64,000 nucleotides of DNA, taken from the NCBI GenBank assembly GCA_017965425.1, contig JAGCPY010000054.1:62001-126000 (forward strand). Direction: 5' to 3'. Below, piece by piece: positions 17,863 to 26,320 of this stretch; position 1 is the stretch's first letter, and the number at the start of each line of letters is the position of its first letter. Position numbers and translations under genes: made by a program. Source of the DNA: Bacteroidaceae bacterium (GTDB lineage Bacteria > Bacteroidota > Bacteroidia > Bacteroidales > Bacteroidaceae). The notes beneath the pieces are model-generated. The model had not been told where the DNA came from. It made no database searches and worked only from the letters and a program-made list of their open reading frames with translations.

Positions 17863-19767
17863 TGCTTCATCCTGCTCATCACCATCGTTCTCTTGCTTCA
17901 ATCCCTCTGTGCTCAAACGACCCAACGGCTGCAACTGCCCAATCTGGAGCAGTTGCCCTCACCGCGAGTGCTCTGCGTCGTCCAGGACGAAGAAGGATTC
18001 CTATGGTATGCCACGGAGGGCGGAGGTGTCTGTTGCGACGACGGGCGCCAGATGACAGTCTTCCGCAATGATGCCCGCCACCCCGACCTCCTTGGCAGCA
18101 ACAACATCGCCAGCTTGGCTGCGGCAGGAAGACACATCATTATCGGTTCCTTCCACGGAGCCTACGTTCTTGACAAGAGTGATTACAACATTCGACGGCT
18201 CAACGAGGTGGACGACAAACGAGTCGATGATGTCATGGTCACAAAGGATGGGCATTGGTGGATCACGGCCAATAAGAAAGTCTTTGAGTTCTCCTCCGAC
18301 GGACATCTCCTCAACACCTATCCCGCCGGCGACAAATACGTCTTCCGGCTCCACCAAGACTGCAACGGACGTATTTGGGCGTCCCAGTGGCAAGGCGGGC
18401 TACTGCAACTCACCAACGGACGCCTGCAACCTGCTCCATGGCCCCTCGAGGTCGCGCCTACGAACATGGCCGACAATCCCTCTGGAGAAGGACTGTTCAT
18501 CAGCACATTCGGCATGGGCACCGTTCTCTATCAACCCGACCAGACCACCGACTCAATTCTCACCCCGGCCTCCATGCCTTTCCACCAGGCCTTCTCCTTG
18601 GGTCACGAACGTTTCGACAACAACGGACGACTGCTCGTGGCCGACGGCATGGGGGACTGCTTCGTCCTTACGACCGCACCCCAGCAGCTCTGGTACCAGA
18701 CACCTTCCTTATCACCCTTTCTCGCGGATTCCCTGAGAGCTGCCAGAGGACTCTCTCAGCGTCCTGCCGCCTACACCTTCGATACCACAGGACGACTCTG
18801 GTTCAGCACAGGAAAAGATATACGCCGCCAGCAGCAACCCCTCGCGCTCGAAGAAGTCGTACTTCCAGATCTTGCCGACATCGCTGCAATGACCTTTGCT
18901 GCAGACGGTACTCTCTGGCTCGGAAGCATCTACGGAGTCATACACACCTTCAAGGAAGGCATCCTCAGCACCGACGATTACGCCTCCAACGAATACGGCG
19001 ACGCCATACTCGCCCTACAGACCGACAGCCTCCTGCGAATGCTTCTCGTTTTCGAGCACTACGTCCGACTCTATGACCCCCAGCAGCACACCCTACGCCA
19101 GCAGAGCCGCGAGGCTCCAGGTACCTACGTCATAGAACTCGCAGAGACTCGACCCTATCAGCGATGGAGCCAACCCGAGAGTAACATGGTTGTCGAGCGC
19201 CTGCCACGATGGCTCACGGCCTGGTGGATGTGCCTCATCTACCTAATCATCGTCGCATCGTTGCTGGCGCTGATGATACATTATTATATATTAAGAAAGC
19301 AACGCCGCAGGTTCCTCGAATCCATCCGGGAGGGTGTTCGGGAGGAACCTCTATCTCCACAAACGTCTGACCCTTCGACGCAAGACGAGGCAACCCCTCC
19401 CCTTAGCACCGAAGAGCAGTGGCTACAGAAGGCCATAGCCCTTGTCATGAATCATATCGACAAAGACGAATACGGATTGGAACAGCTCTGCAACGACCTC
19501 GCCATGAGTCGAATGACCTTCTATCGCAAAATACAGTCTGCCACAGGACAAAAGCCCTCGGAGTTCATACGCACCATACGCCTGCGCCGTGCTGCAGAGC
19601 TCCTGCGTGAAGGACGACTGTCCGTCACCGAAGTCAGCTATGACACGGGCTTCTCCTCCGTCAGCTACTTCAGCCGGTGTTTCCGAACGATGTATGGCGT
19701 GCCACCCACACAGTTTGGCAAAACGACCACCGCCGACGACCGTCGTCCCAAAGATATTCCTAACTGA
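17848..19767 (+). CDS. Membrane-bound sensor-regulator: beta-propeller sensor plus AraC-type DNA-binding domain
   Basis: The 639-residue protein begins with a signal peptide (1-23). Residues about 30-440 have repeated LWxATxGGGV-like and WxS(T/Q) motifs of two-component-regulator propellers. One membrane helix lies near 452-476, and the C-terminus (about 530-625) is an AraC-type helix-turn-helix ending in the family motif GVPPTQF. Hybrid two-component systems of Bacteroidota usually have about 1,300 residues with kinase and receiver domains; both are missing here, and so is a clear Y_Y_Y domain. It probably senses galactan oligosaccharides in the periplasm and controls the two flanking GH53 genes; this is inferred from position. 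The 3' end overlaps the convergent GH53 gene by 103 bp. Confidence 0.85.
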   Translation: MKPKYCFILLITIVLLLQSLCAQTTQRLQLPNLEQLPSPRVLCVVQDEEGFLWYATEGGGVCCDDGRQMTVFRNDARHPDLLGSNNIASLAAAGRHIIIGSFHGAYVLDKSDYNIRRLNEVDDKRVDDVMVTKDGHWWITANKKVFEFSSDGHLLNTYPAGDKYVFRLHQDCNGRIWASQWQGGLLQLTNGRLQPAPWPLEVAPTNMADNPSGEGLFISTFGMGTVLYQPDQTTDSILTPASMPFHQAFSLGHERFDNNGRLLVADGMGDCFVLTTAPQQLWYQTPSLSPFLADSLRAARGLSQRPAAYTFDTTGRLWFSTGKDIRRQQQPLALEEVVLPDLADIAAMTFAADGTLWLGSIYGVIHTFKEGILSTDDYASNEYGDAILALQTDSLLRMLLVFEHYVRLYDPQQHTLRQQSREAPGTYVIELAETRPYQRWSQPESNMVVERLPRWLTAWWMCLIYLIIVASLLALMIHYYILRKQRRRFLESIREGVREEPLSPQTSDPSTQDEATPPLSTEEQWLQKAIALVMNHIDKDEYGLEQLCNDLAMSRMTFYRKIQSATGQKPSEFIRTIRLRRAAELLREGRLSVTEVSYDTGFSSVSYFSRCFRTMYGVPPTQFGKTTTADDRRPKDIPN

Positions 19768-21542
19768 GACGGAGGAACCTGCCTCACTAACACTCCTCCC
19801 AACGTATAGACATCTATCATCACATCCTCGTCTTCTCCGAACCGCGAACCAACACCTGTTACATCGGTACCCGTGGGCAGGGCCTGACCTTCCAATGGAA
19901 AGACACGCAACGAGGATATTACCGGCAGACCCGCGGTGCTCGTGGCGACAAGTTCCAGCAGATGACTGCCGGGTTCTGGGATGGCGATGTCGAAGGACTG
20001 GTAAGCATCGGCATTCTTCAGGAAAAAGGCCTTGGAGATGCTGTCGCCGTCCAATCTCAACTCACCACCTCGCAGAGCCGGACAGCCATATTGGAATACC
20101 AGACGATAGGCGCCAGCCTCTGCCACGGCCAAGCCCCAACGTTCTATTCCACCCTTCTGGTCCCCGTTTTCCACGACACCTTCGTCCAGTAGCGCTGAAC
20201 GCCCTACAAAGAACGTCACCGTGTCACTCACCTGGGTGTACTTTGAGGTGTCTGTGGCTTTAGCCCAAGCCGTGTGAACGCCTAATGAAACGTCCTCCAG
20301 GACAAAGGGAATGGTGACCGTGCTTCCTATAGCACTCATATCTTCTGCCTTAAACGTTCCGGCTTTCTTCTTGTCCAGATGGAATTCCACCGATTGAATA
20401 CGGTTCTTACGCTGATGTTGCACGCGCGTCTGGAGTTCCACTTCTCCCTCATCTACACTCTGCCCCGCCGTCGGTGAGAGCATACGCACCTTCATCATCC
20501 AACTTACTTCCGTGTGCTTCACGCCCAAGAACGCATCCATCATCACCGTGGGTCGCCTCGTCGACTCGTCCCAGGCACCCATATCATAGCCGCCCATGGA
20601 TTCTGGTTCCCAGTAGAAGCAGCCCAGGTCCCCGTTCTTGATCATCCGGTTCATCACACCCGCTAAATACTGATTCCCCACTACAGCCTCCTTCGGATAG
20701 TGACCGGTCTCCACGACCATACAGGGGGTCTTGTAGCGGGACTTCAGGTCGTTGATGTTTGCCATCACCTTCGTGATCATCGTTGGTCCGTCCAGGTGGG
20801 ACCATCGGGGGTAGGCAGACAGTCCGATGATGTCCCACTTGGCACCATTCTTCTTCAAACCGTCGAAGATGTTTCGATAGAGCGAATTATCATGACCATC
20901 CGGCAGATGGACGATCACCTGCATCGTGGAGTCCACAGCCTTCACGGCATCGTAGCCCGCCTGAACGAACTTCGCGAAAGCTTCCGAGCCGCCCTGGTTG
21001 GTCTGCCCCACGGGGTACAGCATACCCCGCTTCGTCTCGTTGCCCACCTGCACCCACTTCGGCACCACCCCGGCTACCTTGATGGCGGTGAGCACATCCT
21101 TCGTGTGGTCGTAAACGTGCTGCGCCAGCGCCTCCACGGAATGGTCTGTCCATAACGACGGGATGGTCTGGTTCCCTGGGTCAGCCCACGTGTCGCTGTA
21201 GTGGAAGTCAATCATCACGCTCATCCCTTTCGCCTTCGCACGCTTGCACATGCCGACGACCTCTGCCTTGCTGCTGGCGCCGCTACCCACCGTCCACACG
21301 CGCAACCGCACACTATTGATGCCCTGTTCTTTCAGTATCTGAAGGATGTCTTTCTGCCGACCATTCTTGTCCAGCCACTTCGTGCCCCAGCCTTCCATCT
21401 GCGGAACGAAACTAATGTCTGCACCAAAGGCGAAGTCCAGCTCATGTGTCGAGCGGTTGAATAGCGTGTCTGTCACTGTGATGGCACGTACACCGAACGT
21501 CATCGCCATCAGAAGAATTAAAAGAGTAGCTCGTTTTGCCAT
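19665..21542 (-). CDS. Secreted GH53 endo-beta-1,4-galactanase with C-terminal accessory domains
   Basis: The protein has 625 residues from the chosen start. A signal peptide (1-20) precedes a GH53 barrel (about 33-345) with acid/base Glu169 (VGNE) and nucleophile Glu279 (VETG). An Ig-like domain (about 350-440) and a jelly-roll, CBM-like domain (about 445-560) follow. The tail contains VYTLGGVLVRQ and PYIVRK, as in Por-type secretion tails. A longer frame starts at 21584, but the -7 element at 21582-21589 excludes it; ATG 21542 starts a good signal peptide. The enzyme would cut pectic galactan. The last 103 bp overlap the 3' end of the regulator gene on the other strand, and both tails look authentic. 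Confidence 0.9.
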   Translation of the reverse strand: MAKRATLLILLMAMTFGVRAITVTDTLFNRSTHELDFAFGADISFVPQMEGWGTKWLDKNGRQKDILQILKEQGINSVRLRVWTVGSGASSKAEVVGMCKRAKAKGMSVMIDFHYSDTWADPGNQTIPSLWTDHSVEALAQHVYDHTKDVLTAIKVAGVVPKWVQVGNETKRGMLYPVGQTNQGGSEAFAKFVQAGYDAVKAVDSTMQVIVHLPDGHDNSLYRNIFDGLKKNGAKWDIIGLSAYPRWSHLDGPTMITKVMANINDLKSRYKTPCMVVETGHYPKEAVVGNQYLAGVMNRMIKNGDLGCFYWEPESMGGYDMGAWDESTRRPTVMMDAFLGVKHTEVSWMMKVRMLSPTAGQSVDEGEVELQTRVQHQRKNRIQSVEFHLDKKKAGTFKAEDMSAIGSTVTIPFVLEDVSLGVHTAWAKATDTSKYTQVSDTVTFFVGRSALLDEGVVENGDQKGGIERWGLAVAEAGAYRLVFQYGCPALRGGELRLDGDSISKAFFLKNADAYQSFDIAIPEPGSHLLELVATSTAGLPVISSLRVFPLEGQALPTGTDVTGVGSRFGEDEDVMIDVYTLGGVLVRQVPPSQLGISLGRRSSAVVVLPNCVGGTPYIVRKHRLK

Positions 21543-21581
21543 ACTTTCATGTCTTTTTGTTGGGTTATATAAAATCTGCGG

Positions 21582-21589
21582 CAAAGGTA
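21582..21589 (-). promoter_or_regulatory. -7 promoter element of the second GH53 gene
   Basis: On the minus strand TACCTTTG. Transcription would begin near 21577, about 35 nt before ATG 21542. No good -33 match at the usual distance was seen. Confidence 0.5.
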
Positions 21590-21801
21590 CGTCTTTTCTT
21601 GCTTCTGTCCTTTCACAAACATAACAAACTTATGTCCTTATGTAACATTTGGCTATTATGCAGCTTCATTCCAGTACCTTCCTTCGCGATAACCGGGTGA
21701 TGTGACTCCGTTTGTATACTTAAAGAATAGCCCTGCCACATCTCACGACGGAGCAGGGTTGATGTTAGAATTTACTAACTTATGTTGATGAAGTAGGTTG
21801 C

Positions 21802-23052
21802 TTATTTTATCTCTAATCGCTCGTTGTCGCCGAAGGCTTCGTAGCCGCTGGTGATGACGCGTTCGCCGGGTTCCAGACCTTCGGTGACTTCGTAGTACTG
21901 CGGATTCTGGCGGCCGATGCGGATGGTGCGTCGGAAGGCGGTGTGTCCGTCTCTGCTGAGGACGTAAATCCAGGTGCCACCCGTCTTCTGGAAGAAAGCT
22001 CCTCGCGGGATGAGCACAGCTTGCTCGGGCTGACCCAGTTCCAGATTGAGGTAATAGGTCTGCCCGCTGCGGATATTCGCTGGCCGCGTGCCGCGAAAGA
22101 CGAAGTCTGTGCGGAACTTGCCTTGTCGCACTTCGGGATAGACCTTGCGTACTGTCAATGAGAAGTTGGCCTCGCCACGGACGATATTGGCAGTGAGCCC
22201 GGCGCGCACACGGTCGATATAGTGCTCATCGACTTGTGCCTCTATCTTGAAATTACTTAGGTCGTTGATCTGCCCGATTTTCTGTCCGGCGGCTATGCTC
22301 TGACCCAGTTCCACGTCTAAGAGTCCCAGTTCACCGTCGATGGCAGCTCGCACCTCCAATTTATTCTTGCGTTCTCTCACGAGGACAACGTTCGTCCGCA
22401 TATTGGCCAGGTTGTCCTCCATCTGGTCCATCTGCACGCTGCGGTAGATGCTGTCCTGCTCGAGGCGCTGAGCGATGAGTCCCTGCTTGCGGGCGGCCAA
22501 GCGGTAGTCCTCCTGGCTCTGCACGAAGACCTCGCGGCTGATGAGTTTCTCGTTGTAGAGGCGTTCGTTCTGGCGGTAGGTGCGCAGCTTGCGCTCGGTG
22601 TCCATGGCCAACTGTGCTTGTTCGAGTTGGTTGTTGAGGCGGTCCTGCTGCATGGCCACCTGTGTGTTGCGCAGGAGGTTCTGCTTTTCGGCCAGCTCAG
22701 CTTCGGCGTTGAGGATCTGCAGGTCGAGGTTGCTGTTTCGCAGGCGGATGATGACATCGCCCTTGTGAACCATGCAGCCTTCCTCGGCCACGCGTTCAGT
22801 GACGATGCCGCCTTCCTCGGGCGAGAGCTGCACCACCTGAATGGGCACCACCTGTCCGCTCAGTCGCACATAGTCCTTAAATTCAGCAATGCGGACTTCG
22901 CTGAAGGTGAGTTCGTCGGTTTTGACGCGCAGTGTGGTGTCGTGGTTGCCGAAGACCAGCCATAGCGCAATGAGGATAACTGCCATGCCAGCGGCGAGGT
23001 AGGGGATGTGCTTGCGTTGCAAGCCATTGTGTGGAGTGATAGGTTTATCCAT
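21802..23052 (-). CDS. HlyD/MacA-type periplasmic adaptor (membrane fusion protein)
   Basis: This 416-residue protein has a single N-terminal membrane helix (about 18-34), a biotinyl-lipoyl-like half (GxVxxxxVxEGxxVxKGDVI, about 77-100), a long coiled-coil hairpin (about 110-235) rich in Gln, Glu, Arg and Leu, the second lipoyl half, and beta-barrel and membrane-proximal domains. Adaptors of this kind connect inner-membrane ABC or RND pumps with a TolC channel. The upstream gene encodes a TolC-type protein and the nearby ABC genes supply the pump parts. The gene lies 112 bp after the TolC gene, in a spacer of AT-rich repeated words. Confidence 0.92.
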   Translation of the reverse strand: MDKPITPHNGLQRKHIPYLAAGMAVILIALWLVFGNHDTTLRVKTDELTFSEVRIAEFKDYVRLSGQVVPIQVVQLSPEEGGIVTERVAEEGCMVHKGDVIIRLRNSNLDLQILNAEAELAEKQNLLRNTQVAMQQDRLNNQLEQAQLAMDTERKLRTYRQNERLYNEKLISREVFVQSQEDYRLAARKQGLIAQRLEQDSIYRSVQMDQMEDNLANMRTNVVLVRERKNKLEVRAAIDGELGLLDVELGQSIAAGQKIGQINDLSNFKIEAQVDEHYIDRVRAGLTANIVRGEANFSLTVRKVYPEVRQGKFRTDFVFRGTRPANIRSGQTYYLNLELGQPEQAVLIPRGAFFQKTGGTWIYVLSRDGHTAFRRTIRIGRQNPQYYEVTEGLEPGERVITSGYEAFGDNERLEIK

Positions 23053-23164
23053 AGGGGGGTGGAGTTTAAAGTATAAAGTATAAAGTTTAAGGTTTAAGGG
23101 CTTAATAGGTTAATAGTTTAATAGGTTAATAGTTTAATAGGTTAATGGGTTAATGGGTTAAAGG
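23053..23164. repeat. AT-rich repeated words (ttaatagg / ttaatggg)
   Basis: The spacer between tolC-like and adaptor genes has repeated agtttaa, aagtataa, ttaatagg and ttaatggg words in tandem. Similar words fill the short spacers at 25378-25432 and 30905-30957. No gene is present. Confidence 0.8.
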
Positions 23165-24550
23165 TCAAGGGTTAAGGCTCTTCCACAAGTTTTTTCCTTC
23201 GTAGTAGCGTCTTTGCATTTCCTTGATGCCAATCATCAGACGGGATTGCAGGAGGGCGGCGCGGGATTGCAGGAGGGTGGCAGAGGCTGTTTGCAGGTCG
23301 ATGGGCGATGCCAGTCCTTCGGAGAATTGCTGGCGGACAAGTTCGTAGGCAAGACTGTCGGCAGCTACTTTCAGCTTTCCCTGTAGGCTTTCCTTGCGGT
23401 AGGCCATGACGTCGAGTTGTGCTTGTCTGCGCAGGACTTCCAATTCAGTCTGTTTGGCGTCATACTGTTCCTTTGCGATGCGCAGGTTATTCTTGGCACG
23501 CCGTAAGCTCATCAACGAGCCAAGACGGTTAAAGAGCGGGATGGAGAGATTCAGGGAAACATACTCGCCCAGGTTGTTCTTCAGTTGCTGTCCAAATGGC
23601 GTTGTGCTGGGCATGTTGAGGTTTCGGAAGTAGGAAGAATTGATGCCGGCAGAGAGAGATAGGGTGGGGAAGAGTGAGGCACGAGAGGCACGCAGGTTGT
23701 GGCGGGCGGACTGCATGTTATAGAATGCTTGCGCAATCAGGGCGGACTCAGCATCACCCGTGGCAGCCTCACACTCCATAAAAGAGGTGGGGAAGAGGCT
23801 GGAAGTGAGAAAAAGGCTGTCGCTAGTCTTCCAATTCATTACTTCTTTCAGCTTCAGCATACAATTTTCCAACAGGTTCTGTTGTCTGGTTAACGTGAGC
23901 GCATCGGAGGCCTCTTGTGCTTTCATTAAAGCCACGTCAGCTGGACTTTTCATCCCCTCTTCCTCCATCACCTGTGTTCTGCGCCTCATCATCTGACTCT
24001 CGTGCAGTTTCTCGGCGGCCAGAAGTATGGCTTCCTGAGCATAGACGACATCGACAAAAGCCTGATACGTCTGCAAGGCCACCTGGTCGCGCTCGGCTTG
24101 CAGGGTCTTTTTCTGCATCAATACATCGGCGCGGGCGGCACGAAGCGCATGGAGGCGGTAGAGCCCATCGAAGACGGGCAACGATGCTGACAGCCCATAA
24201 CCATTATTAAAGGTACTCACGCTCGTGAACGTGTTCGTTTCCGGGTCAATGGCCCGACCAAAATTCCATTGCACGCCGGCAGAGGCTCCAAAACTGGGGA
24301 GGAAAGACCCAGCGGCCTGCATACGCGTTGCCTCTGCATTATCCAACGTAAGTTCTCGTTGCCGCAAACCATGACTGTGCTTCACTGCATACCGCATACA
24401 ATCTTCCACTGTCATGGAGTGTGCTTCCGTGAGGTCAGTCGTCTGGCCTTGCATATCGGCGACCATCACCATGCACATCCAGATGTAACAGCTCACCCTC
24501 TTAGGTGTTTTTATTGTTCTATCATGATGGAATGATTGTTCGATAGTCAT
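23165..24550 (-). CDS. TolC-family outer-membrane efflux protein
   Basis: The protein is about 461 residues from ATG 24550. It has two outer-membrane-efflux repeats with long Ala/Gln/Leu-rich helices and short beta-barrel strands, as in TolC. The start is uncertain. The long open frame begins at 24727, but a predicted promoter with -7 at 24681-24688 places the start downstream. ATG 24626 and ATG 24550 both remain possible; the latter puts a basic segment and a hydrophobic core (KRVSCYIWMCMVMVA) near the N-terminus as a signal peptide. The neighbourhood (adaptor, two-component genes, ABC permeases) marks it as the outer-membrane exit of the export system. It shares a 227-bp regulatory region with the divergent response regulator. 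Confidence 0.88.
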   Translation of the reverse strand: MTIEQSFHHDRTIKTPKRVSCYIWMCMVMVADMQGQTTDLTEAHSMTVEDCMRYAVKHSHGLRQRELTLDNAEATRMQAAGSFLPSFGASAGVQWNFGRAIDPETNTFTSVSTFNNGYGLSASLPVFDGLYRLHALRAARADVLMQKKTLQAERDQVALQTYQAFVDVVYAQEAILLAAEKLHESQMMRRRTQVMEEEGMKSPADVALMKAQEASDALTLTRQQNLLENCMLKLKEVMNWKTSDSLFLTSSLFPTSFMECEAATGDAESALIAQAFYNMQSARHNLRASRASLFPTLSLSAGINSSYFRNLNMPSTTPFGQQLKNNLGEYVSLNLSIPLFNRLGSLMSLRRAKNNLRIAKEQYDAKQTELEVLRRQAQLDVMAYRKESLQGKLKVAADSLAYELVRQQFSEGLASPIDLQTASATLLQSRAALLQSRLMIGIKEMQRRYYEGKNLWKSLNP

Positions 24551-24600
24551 GGAATGATGATTCCATGATGATGGAATGATGAATGCAGCTATGCGTTCCA
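24534..24600. repeat. Short repeats (catgatggaatgat) at the TolC gene 5' end
   Basis: The words catgatggaatgat, catggaatgatga and catgatgatggaatgatga follow each other between 24532 and 24583. They encode or lead into the first codons of the TolC-type gene and blur the choice of its start. They can fold into short hairpins. Confidence 0.7.
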
Positions 24601-24680
24601 AGCAAGAGGAATAGGTGTGAGACATGATGAAACTATTTTTAGTATGTAATCTGTTTAGGGGAACGTCTTGGTTTTTGCTG

Positions 24681-24711
24681 CAAAGGAAGAGTTTTCCTCT
24701 TATTCTTGCAA
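24681..24711 (-). promoter_or_regulatory. Probable promoter of the TolC-HlyD operon
   Basis: On the minus strand TTCCTTTG (24688-24681) is a one-mismatch -7 element and TTG (24711-24709, in CTTGCA) is at 20-bp spacing. It lies 61 bp from the palindrome at 24751. Confidence 0.55.
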
Positions 24712-24749
24712 GCCTCTTGAACGACAAAAGCGAATCTCAAGTAGCAAAA

Positions 24750-24769
24750 TGTCTAAAAAATAGACACTC
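24750..24769. promoter_or_regulatory. Palindromic operator candidate, copy 2
   Basis: TGTCTAAAAAATAGACA (24750-24766) is a perfect 6-5-6 palindrome followed by CTC. It lies in the divergent region of the TolC-type and response-regulator genes, about 60 bp from each -7 element. The nearly identical site at 14791 lies before the ABC permease operon. Confidence 0.75.
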
Positions 24770-24802
24770 TTTTACTCGAAGACGCACTTTTCCGTGGTGA
24801 AA

Positions 24803-24834
24803 TTTGGCCGTATGTGTCCTTGTGCCTACCTTTG
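24803..24834 (+). promoter_or_regulatory. Promoter of the response-regulator/kinase operon
   Basis: TTTG at 24803-24806 and TACCTTTG at 24827-24834 are separated by 20 bp, a full match to the Bacteroidetes consensus. Transcription would start near 24840, which leaves ATG 24854 as the first start. Confidence 0.85.
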
Positions 24835-24853
24835 CAACAAAAAGGAAAAAGAT

Positions 24854-25390
24854 ATGCAACACGGTACGATTCTTGTTTGTGACGATAACACCGACATCCT
24901 GACAGCACTTCAATATGCATTGGAAGATACGTTCCAACGCATCATTCAGCTCACACACCCCGAACAGTTGCTTTCGACCATGGCAGCAGAGACCGTAGAT
25001 ATAGTGTTGTTGGATATGAATTTCTCAATGGGCAGAAACAGTGGCTCTGAGGGCATCCAATGGTTGAAGACGTTGCGAGAAAGGCATCCGGATGTGCCTG
25101 TAGTGCTGCTTACTGCTTATGGTGACGTGCCTTTGGCGGTGCGTGCGTTGAAGAGCGGTGCCGCCGACTTCATCACTAAACCCTGGGATAATGACGACCT
25201 CATCCGCAAACTCACAGAAGTCTTGACAGCACAGCGGGAAGTGGCACCGTTGAACGAAGTGGAGCTGGCACATATTCGGAAGGCTGTTGACCGAGCCGAT
25301 GGCAATCTCTCGGTGGCAGCACGCATGTTGGGTGTTACGCGCCAAACACTTTATAATAAGCTCAACCGGGGGGTGAAGTTTAATGTTTAA
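24854..25390 (+). CDS. Response regulator: receiver plus Fis-type helix-turn-helix, no AAA+ domain
   Basis: From ATG 24854 the product has 178 residues. The receiver domain (about 5-125) shows the acidic pair Asp10/Asp11, phospho-acceptor Asp54 (LLDMNF) and the KPW lysine. A Fis-type helix-turn-helix (HTH_8) occupies about 135-172 (LSVAARMLGVTRQTLYNKL). The sequence is NtrC-like but without the sigma-54-activating ATPase domain, so it should regulate ordinary promoters. The histidine kinase follows 45 bp later. Likely targets are the three promoters with the shared palindrome at 24750 and 14791. Confidence 0.9.
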   Translation: MQHGTILVCDDNTDILTALQYALEDTFQRIIQLTHPEQLLSTMAAETVDIVLLDMNFSMGRNSGSEGIQWLKTLRERHPDVPVVLLTAYGDVPLAVRALKSGAADFITKPWDNDDLIRKLTEVLTAQREVAPLNEVELAHIRKAVDRADGNLSVAARMLGVTRQTLYNKLNRGVKFNV

Positions 25391-25435
25391 AGTTTAAGGT
25401 TTAATGGGTTAATAGGTTAATGGCTTAAAAAAGAT

Positions 25436-26317
25436 ATGATATCCCTCTATTTATTTGTAATCTTTTCCCTCCTCTTTCTCATTTTCTTTCTTTTTCTTTT
25501 CTTTCGCCACCAGCGCGGTCTTCGCCAGCGGGCTCATCTGATGCGTGAGGCCATTCGCAACCATGATTGGACATTCAATCTTAGTACGCGGGGTTTGACG
25601 AGCGGCGAACGTGCCATGCAGGATGCTCTGAACGATTTGGGACAGGTGATTCGACAGCAAGTCAGCCAAAGCGAGGTTGAGTCATGGGAACGGCTCATGC
25701 GCGTGCTGACACATGAAATCATGAATTCAACAGCACCCATCGCCAGCATCAGTCAGAGCCTCCTCCGTCGTGTTGATGTGCAGGGGACAGCTCTCGAGGC
25801 TGGCATCAGAAGCATTCACTCTACAGCCTCTCGCCTGACAACCTTCGTGGACAGTTACCGCAAACTTTCGCAACTTCAGCAACCTGTTCCACAAAACATA
25901 CGCCTCGCTACCTTCATTGGGGAAATCCAAAACCTGTTTCCAAACCTCACATGGGACATCTCTGGCTTTGACGAACAAACCATTTACGCTGACCCAGCCC
26001 TCCTGCAGCAAGTTGTCGTGAATCTGGTGAAAAATGCCGTGGAAGCTGGAAGCACAAAAATAAAAGTAGAAACTTCACCTGTCCATGTCTTTCCTACAGC
26101 CCTTTTCTTCTCTAACAACGGGGCACCCATTCCCGCTGAAGTGCGTGACACCATCTTCGTTCCCTTCTTTACCACTAAAAACAACGGAACAGGAATCGGC
26201 CTCTCGCTGAGTCGTCAGATCTTAGCACGCCAAGGTGGAATGCTGGAACTGATGGAACAACCACGAACAGGCTACACCACTTCCTTCTGCCTCTCCTTAC
26301 CCAACGGCTTGAAGTAA
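25436..26317 (+). CDS. Sensor histidine kinase with short N-terminus
   Basis: This is a 293-residue kinase. A single N-terminal membrane helix (about 3-23) is followed directly by a short linker and the dimerisation domain with phospho-accepting His93 (LTHEIMNS). The ATPase domain carries the N box (NLVKNAVEAG) and the G boxes (GTGIGLSLSRQI). No periplasmic sensor domain exists, so the signal probably comes from within the membrane or from a partner protein such as the ABC permeases. It forms a pair with the response regulator upstream. The gene ends 3 bp from the convergent DMT transporter gene. Confidence 0.92.
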   Translation: MISLYLFVIFSLLFLIFFLFLFFRHQRGLRQRAHLMREAIRNHDWTFNLSTRGLTSGERAMQDALNDLGQVIRQQVSQSEVESWERLMRVLTHEIMNSTAPIASISQSLLRRVDVQGTALEAGIRSIHSTASRLTTFVDSYRKLSQLQQPVPQNIRLATFIGEIQNLFPNLTWDISGFDEQTIYADPALLQQVVVNLVKNAVEAGSTKIKVETSPVHVFPTALFFSNNGAPIPAEVRDTIFVPFFTTKNNGTGIGLSLSRQILARQGGMLELMEQPRTGYTTSFCLSLPNGLK

Positions 26318-26320
26318 CGA

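Noticed and set aside
21734-21763. Terminator after the second GH53 leader / HlyD gene
   Set aside because: Only a 6-7-bp stem (CCCTGC/GCAGGG) with a long loop and no T-run; too weak to call.
24854-25390. Sigma-54-dependent regulation by an NtrC-type regulator
   Set aside because: The AAA+ domain is absent and no -24/-12 element was seen; the nearby promoters are of TAnnTTTG type.
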